The notes beneath the pieces were generated by a model that had not been told where the DNA came from, did no database searches, and worked only from the letters and a program-made list of their open reading frames with translations. Both the position numbers and the translations under genes were made by a program. From JBFKOL01 sp041628815 (GTDB lineage: Bacteria; Bacteroidota; Bacteroidia; Chitinophagales; Saprospiraceae), in the NCBI GenBank assembly GCA_041628815.1, contig JBFKOL010000302.1, positions 1 through 5,482 on the forward strand: a DNA stretch of 5,482 nucleotides. Direction: 5' to 3'. Of the stretch, positions 1-5,482 are shown one piece after another (positions within the stretch are counted from its first letter, which is position 1; every line of letters begins with the position of its first letter).

Positions 1-2514
1 GATCGTACCGGATAATATCGATGTAGCTGCAAGGCCTCCCGGGGAACGACGTGTTAACAAGATGCCTGCAAGTGCAGCGGTCCAGGCAATGTATATCATG
101 GATTCGTAACCATTGCTCCAGGGAGCTCTCCCGGATACGTACCATCGCAAACCAAGTCCGAAAGTATGAAAGACAAATGCCGCCACCAGGATCCAATAAA
201 GCCATTGAAAGGGTCTTGAAAGATTGGATGTGGTTTTAAATACAGAAATGAATAATAAGGAAAGAAATCCCAGACCGAGCAAGGTATATGCGAGCGATAA
301 CCTGCTAAAGACACGGAGATTGTTCAGTAGTATTTCGCCTTTCAGAGCGGTTTCAGAAGGAACTACGGTGCCACCGTTTTCGCGTTGATAGATTTTCAAT
401 TCATCGATGATCAGGTTGGCCTGTGAGAAATCACCGGAGTGCAAGGCGTCGTGCAAAGCAGGTTGGTAGGTAGTAAAAAATCGAGAGGCTACCTGTCCGA
501 CATTTTTAATTGCCATATCCTCCATGCCGCGCGGCGCTGTGGCAAGCCAAGTATTATTCGGATCGTCAGGCACCGGGATAACCTTAAAAAACCTTCCCGT
601 AAAGACCATATTGGCGATGTTCACCCGTTCGTCAACCTTGATCAGTTCTTTCTCATAGGTGCCACGGTCTATCGGCTGGAGTTCGTACGCCCTTCGCACT
701 TCCTCTTGCAGCACATACCGGCCATCGGCGTCGAAAAAATCGCGGAAAGATGCCATCTCTCCGGATATTCCGATTTTTTCTTTGATGGAAGAGTGTTTGC
801 CCAATTTGACAATCGGGACCGTAATCCACGTTGCCTGGTCGGCATACATGCTCAGCACCAATTGATCGGAAGACCGCTCATAGAGTGATTCGGTCTTGGC
901 CAATTTGCGCATAACTTCCCTTGTAAGCGTATGCATGGGCTTCATCCGGCCCCGGTAATCTTGAACTACGAGTTCACTGAATTTCCGGGCATGAGTTTCG
1001 TCCATGACTGGGAGTCCGGCGGCAGGGTCAATCACCTTCTGCCCTTGACCGACAGTGGTAAGGCAACAAAGAATGAGTAATAGGCTGGCAAATCTGGATG
1101 CCTGCATGTGTTTCAATTTTCTGGCAAGTTCATTAAAGCGACTTCTCGGTTGGAAAAAAGTCCAAACAAGACCCAAAGTAAAGAGGAAATACCCAAAATA
1201 GGAGACCCATGTACCCCAAAAGTCGTGGTTCACGCTGAGGTAAGTCCCTCGTTCATCTTTGTCGAAGGAAGATTGGAAAAACCGGTATCCTCCGTAATTC
1301 AAAATATTGTTCATGTATATCCTGAAATCTTTTTCTAGGGCTTTTCTCGCATCGATCAATTGTACTTCGCTGGCATACGACGCGGCACTGTTGGTACCTG
1401 GATATCGTTCCATCTGAAAATCGTATAACTTGATGGCAAAGGGAAGTCGAATTGTTTTGGCTCCATAGGTAATGGACAAGGCTGCATCCTGAAAGTCGAG
1501 GATTTTAGGGCTCCCCTGCATGCCTTTTTTACCTGCGACATAAACCTCTTGTTTTTCGCCATTTACGGCAATATTCAATCGAACAGCCAGCAAGCTTTCA
1601 TTTTTGACCTTGGCTGCCTCGCTGATGATTTCCACCATAGCCGCAGGCTTGAAATCCGAAAATACCATCCCGGAGACACCATTAGAGTAGAGCGATCTTA
1701 AAACCAGCGGGTGCGGATTTTCACCCGGGTACAATGTATCCAATTGTTGCGTAGCCATGGTCATCCGCGTCCAGGGTTCGTTCACCCATATTTGCAGGGA
1801 ATCCCCGGTATAGGAAAGATTGAATGCACCGTTGACGGGTTGGTCAGAGAAATTAAAACGTACATCGCCTAAAATAACAGATTGACCTTCGGTGATGAAA
1901 TATTCTTCACGTCCTTCATTACCACTCATAACGACCTTGACCACAGGGTCACCTAAGGCGTCTTCTCTAAGCATCTGGATAGGGTTGGGAATGAAAGATT
2001 GGACTTCGGCTTCAATAAGATCATTGCCTACGAGGAATGACTGCGACCATGAATTATTTCCCCTGGAGGCAAAAAGTACGGGCTCGTCGAAGTATACGAC
2101 CTGTTCTCCTTTGGTATAGGTAAACTGGAGATACATATCAGAGGACAAAAACTGGTTGCTTTGTGCGCCTTCCCTGATGTGCATCATCCCTTCATATCCG
2201 AAATATCGAGTTATAGCAGCACCCAGCATTATGAACAAAACCGCAAAGTGAAAGATCAGCACGGCCCACCGTCTTTGCTGGATCATCCTAAACCTGAATA
2301 CATTGGCTACTATACTAATGCTGAATAGAAGCAGAAGCAGTTCAAACCACCATGTTTTGAATACGGTTTTTTGTGCCGCAGAAGTGCCAAAATCATTCTC
2401 AATGAAAGTCGCCACACCAATGACCGCTGCGAACAGGATCATATATACAGCGGCTGCTTTGGGGGTGAAAAAAGGATCCATGTATTTTTTGTATAGACCT
2501 GTAACTTGTTTCAT
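1..2514 (-). CDS. ccsBA: CcsBA fusion cytochrome c synthase (system II), C-terminus beyond the left edge
   Basis: This frame is open for 838 codons, from ATG at 2514 to the window edge. It encodes a ResB/CcsB domain fused to the start of CcsA. The family exports heme across the inner membrane and attaches it to CXXCH motifs of apocytochromes c. Three N-terminal membrane segments lie near residues 20-38, 56-73 and 84-102. His89 sits in the third (FHFAVLFIMLGAAITRYFGY) and by position matches the membrane heme-ligand His of CcsB. A large periplasmic domain ends in the ResB signature GGYRFFQSSFDKDERGTYLS, followed by a membrane segment near 436-454. A basic loop, a second hydrophobic segment (474-488) and another periplasmic stretch lead to CcsA helices near 743-759 and 771-789. 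His783 and WSNGYES (799-805) are CcsA hallmarks; His783 probably corresponds to the first external heme His. The WWD motif and later histidines are missing because the window ends. The start is the first ATG after an in-frame TGA at 2542-2544 and has an A-rich leader but no Shine-Dalgarno. Full-length homologues have about 1,050 residues. Confidence 0.93.
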   Translation of the reverse strand, partial: MKQVTGLYKKYMDPFFTPKAAAVYMILFAAVIGVATFIENDFGTSAAQKTVFKTWWFELLLLLFSISIVANVFRFRMIQQRRWAVLIFHFAVLFIMLGAAITRYFGYEGMMHIREGAQSNQFLSSDMYLQFTYTKGEQVVYFDEPVLFASRGNNSWSQSFLVGNDLIEAEVQSFIPNPIQMLREDALGDPVVKVVMSGNEGREEYFITEGQSVILGDVRFNFSDQPVNGAFNLSYTGDSLQIWVNEPWTRMTMATQQLDTLYPGENPHPLVLRSLYSNGVSGMVFSDFKPAAMVEIISEAAKVKNESLLAVRLNIAVNGEKQEVYVAGKKGMQGSPKILDFQDAALSITYGAKTIRLPFAIKLYDFQMERYPGTNSAASYASEVQLIDARKALEKDFRIYMNNILNYGGYRFFQSSFDKDERGTYLSVNHDFWGTWVSYFGYFLFTLGLVWTFFQPRSRFNELARKLKHMQASRFASLLLILCCLTTVGQGQKVIDPAAGLPVMDETHARKFSELVVQDYRGRMKPMHTLTREVMRKLAKTESLYERSSDQLVLSMYADQATWITVPIVKLGKHSSIKEKIGISGEMASFRDFFDADGRYVLQEEVRRAYELQPIDRGTYEKELIKVDERVNIANMVFTGRFFKVIPVPDDPNNTWLATAPRGMEDMAIKNVGQVASRFFTTYQPALHDALHSGDFSQANLIIDELKIYQRENGGTVVPSETALKGEILLNNLRVFSRLSLAYTLLGLGFLSLLFISVFKTTSNLSRPFQWLYWILVAAFVFHTFGLGLRWYVSGRAPWSNGYESMIYIAWTAALAGILLTRRSPGGLAATSILSGTI

Positions 2515-3013
2515 AACATTTTTTGAAAAAACGCAAGATCTTCAAGAATCTAAGGAATTTCATTGATTCCAGTCAATTCTCTCCATGCCTGAGGTCATTG
2601 TTAGAACACTTTCTCCGGGTGGCCCTCCGGATTTTGCAGCAAATATAAACGCCTGCACGAATAGTAACGAGGCCACGGGCATGAATGATATGAACGGCGT
2701 CATTATTCTTGCCACTACCTCTATAACTGCGAAAGACTGCCAGCTTATGTGTAAAGAAGAGGACGCGCCATAGATAGGTCTATATACTTGATGCCATCCG
2801 AATTGATTCAAAATCCAAACCCGGCATGTAGGCACATTCGGTGCCACGGATTCAACCCTTGAGGCCGCTTATTTCGATGACCCGACCAAGAGCATAGCAT
2901 CAATGATTATTTTCGTTCCACGGTATAGAAGTCCGCGACTGGCCGATAAAATTTAGAATTGTCAATTATGCCTGGTGTTTCCGTTTGTCTTTTAATATAA
3001 CGGGGTCGAGGTT
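2515..3013. other. 499-base gap with no convincing gene
   Basis: This stretch lies between the end of the barrel-like gene and the start of ccsBA, both on the minus strand. Short open frames occur on both strands. The plus-strand frame at 2585-2773 and the minus-strand frame at 2560-2847 overlap each other, and I recognise neither product. Inside the latter, an ATG at 2703 would give a 47-residue peptide with a hydrophobic N-terminal half (MTPFISFMPVASLLFVQAFI), ending 45 bases before the ccsBA start. A plus-strand frame ending near 2955 reads GATDSTLEAAYFDD but has no start codon. The interval could be a long leader region, a decayed gene or plain spacer. I saw no tRNA or other RNA gene here. 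The 11-base palindrome AATTGTCAATT lies at 2957-2967. Confidence 0.5.
2640..2667 (-). promoter_or_regulatory. Possible Bacteroidota-type promoter for ccsBA
   Basis: On the minus strand, TATATTTG (2647-2640) matches the Bacteroidota -7 consensus TAnnTTTG exactly. Seventeen bases upstream is TTA (2667-2665) where a -33 TTG is expected, so the upstream element is imperfect. Transcription from here would leave a leader of roughly 115 bases before the ccsBA ATG. An 8-base degenerate motif can occur by chance, and only its position upstream of ccsBA supports the call. Confidence 0.28.
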
Positions 3014-3556
3014 TTAAAAGGCCAAACCGGCAGATAAACTCCAATATTCGTAGGGACTTGGATGAAAGGCCATACCCTGGCCAAACCGCATTCCTAAGAC
3101 CAGATCGAAACCCTGTGTAACCGGCAGGAACCATTTTGTCCCAGCAGAATAAAGTGCAAAAACACTTCCATAGTCTTTGCCCCAGATGAGCGCTGGTCCA
3201 GCGCTAAAAAATACAGTCCACCTCCAGCGATTACATGGGCCTATATTTACAGCAGGTCCCAACTGAAAAGGTATTTGGCTTTTGTCGAAAGAAGTGAAGC
3301 GGTCGTATGAAAGAGAAGTTATCAAACCCCAGTGATCATTGAAAAAGTGGTATTTGGTAAGACTTGTCCCGGAAAAAGACCATTCACTAACTCCTGCCCG
3401 CGATGAACCGATCACATTGGAAAAATGAACATTGGCCGACCACTTTTTTATGGGGCATGTTTCGGGCGTATTCACCTGGCCAAGAAGTAAACCGGCAAAT
3501 ATGATATTAAGCGATAAGAGAAAAATCTCTCTGAGATTGAGTCTTCTTGAAATCAT
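3014..3556 (-). CDS. Small secreted beta-rich protein, probable outer-membrane barrel
   Basis: The product has 180 residues and I do not recognise its family. The N-terminus looks like a signal peptide: basic residues R4, R5 and R9, then a hydrophobic core at about 11-25, with possible cleavage near LLG/QV (26/27). The mature part consists of alternating polar and aromatic stretches such as WSANVHFS, HWGLITSLSYDRF, WRWTVFFSAGPALIW and YWSLSAGLAF. It ends in Phe, as barrels folded by the BAM machinery often do. The size suits an eight-stranded barrel, but that is inference. Two cysteines occur (34 and 98). The frame stays open upstream to 3940, but that part would run antisense through the kinase gene. 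The ATG at 3556 is preferred because it puts the signal peptide at the start and keeps the divergent gene clear. The gene is divergent from the kinase, with 126 bases between the two starts. Confidence 0.72.
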   Translation of the reverse strand: MISRRLNLREIFLLSLNIIFAGLLLGQVNTPETCPIKKWSANVHFSNVIGSSRAGVSEWSFSGTSLTKYHFFNDHWGLITSLSYDRFTSFDKSQIPFQLGPAVNIGPCNRWRWTVFFSAGPALIWGKDYGSVFALYSAGTKWFLPVTQGFDLVLGMRFGQGMAFHPSPYEYWSLSAGLAF

Positions 3557-3682
3557 CTGGATCGACAGATTTTGTACTAAAGTAAAGAATATTGATACGA
3601 GCAGAAAGGCGCAAACAAATTTGGAATGGTATTCATTAAGCGGTCTGATTTTTCCTATTTTCCCGCTACAATACAATACTAA
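3557..3682. promoter_or_regulatory. Divergent intergenic region, expected to hold two promoters
   Basis: These 126 bases separate the starts of the minus-strand barrel-like gene and the plus-strand ROK kinase, so both promoters should lie here or overlap the coding starts. I found no full TAnnTTTG element. Near matches on the minus strand are CAAATTTG and TACTTTAG, each one base off, without a clear -33 partner. The call rests on gene arrangement rather than on a recognised motif. Confidence 0.35.
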
Positions 3683-4666
3683 ATGGTTGGTAATATGAGG
3701 CTGGTTGTAGGCATAGATATAGGAGGTACAAAAACCAAGGTAGGACTGGTGAACAGTGAAGGCCATTGTCTTGAACATACCTTTTTCAGGACAAGAGAAT
3801 ATGCTGACCTGGACGCCTATCTCGATAAAATAGCCGCTGTAGTACAGGAACTTGAAACCAAGTTTCCGGATAAACCTCAAATCCTTGGATGCGGCATAGG
3901 AGCTCCCAATGCATCCAGCCGCGATGGCACCATTGTTCATGCATCCAACCTTGTATGGAAAGGAGTAGTGCCTATTTTATCCAAGCTTAAGGAACGATTA
4001 CCCATGCCCATGAAGATCACCAACGATGCCAACGCCGCGGCACTGGGTGAAATGCTTTTCGGGAATGCCAGGGGGATGACCGACTTCATCGTGATTACCC
4101 TTGGGACAGGATTTGGTGCGGGTATCGTAGCCAACGGCAAGCTTATAGAAGGATATGACGGGTTTGCGGGAGAGCTCGGGCATGTAGACATGACCATAGG
4201 CGATGGACGACTGACAGGGCAGAACGTAAGAGGAGGGTTGGAAGCCTATGTCTCGGCGACGGGATTGAAACGAACCATTCTTTACCTGATGAGCCAATAC
4301 ATGGACGAAAGCAGATTCAGGAGCATTGCCTACAATGACCTTCATGGAGAGGAGATTACCCAGGCAGCGGAAGAGGGTGATACCATTGCACTCAAAGCAT
4401 TTGATTTTACCGCCGATATTCTGGGGATGGCGCTGGCCAATTTCACGGCTTTTTCTCAACCAGAAGCTTTCATCCTGATGGGCGGTCTCGTCAATAGTGG
4501 AAAATGGATTTTTGATCCACTCCACAAGTATTTCGAGTCTTACCTTCTCGAGGTGTACAAAGGAAAGGTAAAAATTCTGAGATCAGGACTTCCAGAGAAG
4601 ACTTCGGCCATTTCAGGTGCAGCCGCTTTGATATGGGAAGATCTGAAGGACACCCCTAAACCATAA
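3683..4666 (+). CDS. ROK-family sugar kinase (glucokinase-like), zinc-site cysteines absent
   Basis: This is a 327-residue cytoplasmic kinase of the ROK fold (ASKHA superfamily), close to the usual length of about 300-330 residues. The phosphate-binding motif GIDIGGTKTK is at 10-19. ITNDANAAALGE (112-123) carries the likely catalytic base Asp115, and LGTGFGAG (140-147) is the second phosphate loop. GELGH (163-167) and Glu187 supply the sugar-contacting Glu, His and Glu. PEAFILMGG (270-278) fits the adenosine region. There is no N-terminal helix-turn-helix, so it is an enzyme rather than a ROK repressor. The usual CxCGxxGC zinc motif before LE is replaced by TGQNVRGG (178-185), and the only cysteines in the protein are 29 and 70. 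The likely reaction is ATP-dependent phosphorylation of glucose or another hexose such as an N-acetylhexosamine; the sequence does not decide the sugar. Met5 (3695) is an alternative start. The first ATG is listed because its leader is A-rich. Confidence 0.9.
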   Translation: MVGNMRLVVGIDIGGTKTKVGLVNSEGHCLEHTFFRTREYADLDAYLDKIAAVVQELETKFPDKPQILGCGIGAPNASSRDGTIVHASNLVWKGVVPILSKLKERLPMPMKITNDANAAALGEMLFGNARGMTDFIVITLGTGFGAGIVANGKLIEGYDGFAGELGHVDMTIGDGRLTGQNVRGGLEAYVSATGLKRTILYLMSQYMDESRFRSIAYNDLHGEEITQAAEEGDTIALKAFDFTADILGMALANFTAFSQPEAFILMGGLVNSGKWIFDPLHKYFESYLLEVYKGKVKILRSGLPEKTSAISGAAALIWEDLKDTPKP

Positions 4667-4847
4667 AGCTGGTTCAATACATCCGTTTCAGAACGCCTCC
4701 ATAAGGCATGATCCAAGCAGGGTGTTTTCTAATCGACGCAAGCGGATAATAATGTTCTATGGTCTATACCGCTATTCCAAAGATAGGATCTAAAAGTGCT
4801 GCAATTCATTGGAATCTGTCGTAAATTGAATTATCAAAAAAATCATC
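4667..4847 (+). other. Intergenic region between the kinase and the plug lipoprotein
   Basis: These 181 bases hold no gene that I can support. A short inverted repeat, GCCT-ccata-AGGC, lies shortly after the kinase stop but has no T-run, so it is not a convincing terminator. A six-base inverted repeat, AATTCA (4803-4808) and TGAATT (4827-4832), precedes the lipoprotein start. An A-run at 4835-4841, just upstream of the lipoprotein ATG, fits the A-rich leaders of Bacteroidota genes. No exact TAnnTTTG element was found. Whether the lipoprotein has its own promoter is open. Confidence 0.4.
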
Positions 4848-5261
4848 ATGAAATTTTATTTCTTAATTGTAGCAGGCTTAGTGTTTGCAGTGTCTTGCAA
4901 GACAAATCAAGGTATAGGTGCCACATCCGATGATACCAATACTGAATACAGTGAAGGCCTTGAGGATCCATTGATGTCTGTTGACCTTACGACGTATTTA
5001 AAAAGATTTCCTGGTATCAGTGTCAGAGGTCAAGGAATGACGGCGACCATTACCATACGTGGCGTCAGTTCTTTGAACATCAGTAATGAGCCGCTCATGA
5101 TCCTGGACGGTATGCAGTTTCCTTCTTACGAAGACCTATACAGTGTCATAAATACGGCGAGCATCAAACGCATAGAAGTGCTTAAAAATCCCGATGAAAT
5201 AGGTATTTATGGTGTGCGTGGAGCAAATGGGGTAATACGCATTACAACCAAAAAGAGTTGA
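4848..5261 (+). CDS. Lipoprotein with a free-standing TonB-receptor plug domain
   Basis: The product has 137 residues. It begins with a lipoprotein signal peptide: Lys2, a hydrophobic core (3-14), and AVSC with the acylated Cys17. The -3 residue is Ala rather than the commoner Leu, so the lipobox is relaxed. A polar linker (about 18-44) leads into a plug-type domain (about 46-136) like the N-terminal plug of SusC-family TonB-dependent receptors. Landmarks are YLKRFPGISVRG, ATITIRGVSSLN, EPLMILDGM, IKRIEVLKNPDEIGIYG and the closing VRGANGVIRITTKK. The frame then ends: there is no beta-barrel, no CarboxypepD_reg-like domain and no obvious TonB box. The downstream bases look non-coding, so this is a compact gene and not an obvious break in a full receptor. 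Similar small plug-only proteins are known in Bacteroidota, but I know of no assigned function. It lies co-directionally behind the kinase, 181 bases away. Confidence 0.85.
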   Translation: MKFYFLIVAGLVFAVSCKTNQGIGATSDDTNTEYSEGLEDPLMSVDLTTYLKRFPGISVRGQGMTATITIRGVSSLNISNEPLMILDGMQFPSYEDLYSVINTASIKRIEVLKNPDEIGIYGVRGANGVIRITTKKS

Positions 5262-5338
5262 TCTTCAATTATTTTTGAGGAGGACTATCACCCTTTCTCA
5301 TGACGCTGCGAGTCAGTCCATGGGTTGAGATAATAGGG
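5262..5338. other. Short intergenic region between convergent genes
   Basis: These 77 bases separate the stops of the plug lipoprotein (plus) and the sigma-54 activator (minus). A two-part inverted repeat is visible: TCTCA and TGAC on the left against GTCA and TGAGA on the right, with about ten unpaired bases on the right side. It has no T-run and is too weak to name as a terminator. Confidence 0.35.
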
Positions 5339-5482
5339 CTAATCCGGCCTTTTTATACCGTGTTTTTTCATCCTGTCGCGTAGTGTGCTGGGGGTGAGGC
5401 CCAAAGCATTGGCCGCACCTCCTGGCCCGTTTATCTTCCAACGCGTTCTTTTCAATACTTCGATGAGGTGACTCTTTTCGAC
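5339..5482 (-). CDS. C-terminal Fis-type HTH of a sigma-54-dependent activator (partial)
   Basis: Only the last 47 codons and the TAG stop (5341-5339) are inside the window; the gene enters from the right edge. The residues show the Fis-like DNA-binding domain at the end of NtrC-class enhancer-binding proteins: LIEVLKRTRWKINGPGGAAN, then the recognition-helix segment ALGLTPSTLRDRMKKHGIKR. The K-x-x-GPGGAA-x-x-LGL-x-P-x-TL-x-x-RMKK-x-GI pattern is typical of the FhlA/NorR-like and GAF-domain subgroup. The AAA+ domain, which contacts sigma-54 RNA polymerase, and the sensor domain would lie outside, so the signal it reads cannot be inferred. The gene is convergent with the plug lipoprotein, so this end gives no operon link to it. 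Confidence 0.9.
   Translation of the reverse strand, partial: VEKSHLIEVLKRTRWKINGPGGAANALGLTPSTLRDRMKKHGIKRPD

Noticed and set aside
439..888. A plus-strand open frame of 149 codons.
   Set aside because: It lies entirely antisense to ccsBA, whose translation matches its family across this stretch. The plus-strand product shows no recognisable features.
2623..2640. TCCGG-gtggccct-CCGGA followed by TTTT, resembling a plus-strand terminator.
   Set aside because: The stem is five base pairs with an eight-base loop and a short T-run, and no plus-strand gene upstream would need it.
2835..2900. On the minus strand, GGGTTGAATCC resembles a tRNA T-arm.
   Set aside because: It lacks the GTTCGAATCC form, and no matching acceptor, D-arm or anticodon stem could be found around it.
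3557..3940. The barrel-like gene's frame stays open for 128 further codons upstream, allowing a 308-residue product.
   Set aside because: Most of that extension is antisense to the start of the well-supported ROK kinase, and a proper signal peptide begins at the internal ATG at 3556. The extension reads as chance open frame.
3998..4525. A minus-strand open frame of 175 codons.
   Set aside because: It is antisense to the core of the kinase, which carries all the ROK motifs. It is a shadow frame.
5290..5336. A two-part inverted repeat between the convergent genes that could serve as a bidirectional terminator.
   Set aside because: The stems are only 4-5 base pairs, interrupted by about ten unpaired bases on one side, and neither strand has a following T-run.

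Overview
The window looks like a piece of a Bacteroidota chromosome, probably Cytophagia-like, though the class is a guess. The evidence is a CcsB-CcsA fusion cytochrome c synthase of the Bacteroidota type, a lipoprotein built from a SusC-like TonB plug domain, A-rich translation starts without Shine-Dalgarno sequences, and one near match to the Bacteroidota -7 promoter element (TAnnTTTG).

Layout. Positions 1-2514 (minus strand) hold one long open frame that leaves the left edge: the N-terminal 838 residues of CcsBA, the system II cytochrome c synthase. Positions 2515-3013 form a gap of about 500 bases with no convincing gene; it holds a weak promoter candidate and a 47-codon hydrophobic ORF of doubtful status. 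Positions 3014-3556 (minus) encode a 180-residue secreted, beta-rich protein ending in Phe, probably a small outer-membrane barrel. A 126-base divergent intergenic region separates it from a plus-strand ROK-family sugar kinase (3683-4666). After another 181-base gap comes a 137-residue lipoprotein consisting of little more than a TonB-receptor plug domain (4848-5261). The right end (5339-5482, minus) is the C-terminal Fis-type helix-turn-helix of a sigma-54-dependent activator whose body lies outside the window.

How the genes relate. I see no single pathway. CcsBA is a housekeeping respiratory maturation factor and the kinase a cytoplasmic sugar-phosphorylating enzyme. The barrel-like protein and the plug lipoprotein are envelope proteins of unknown role. 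The only co-directional neighbours close enough to suggest co-transcription are the kinase and the plug lipoprotein, and their gap leaves that open. The two most unusual points are the kinase's loss of all three ROK zinc-site cysteines while its catalytic and sugar-binding residues remain, and the free-standing plug domain with no receptor barrel. I found no CRISPR array, tRNA, rRNA, insertion sequence or defence cassette, and no strong case for a new multi-gene system.
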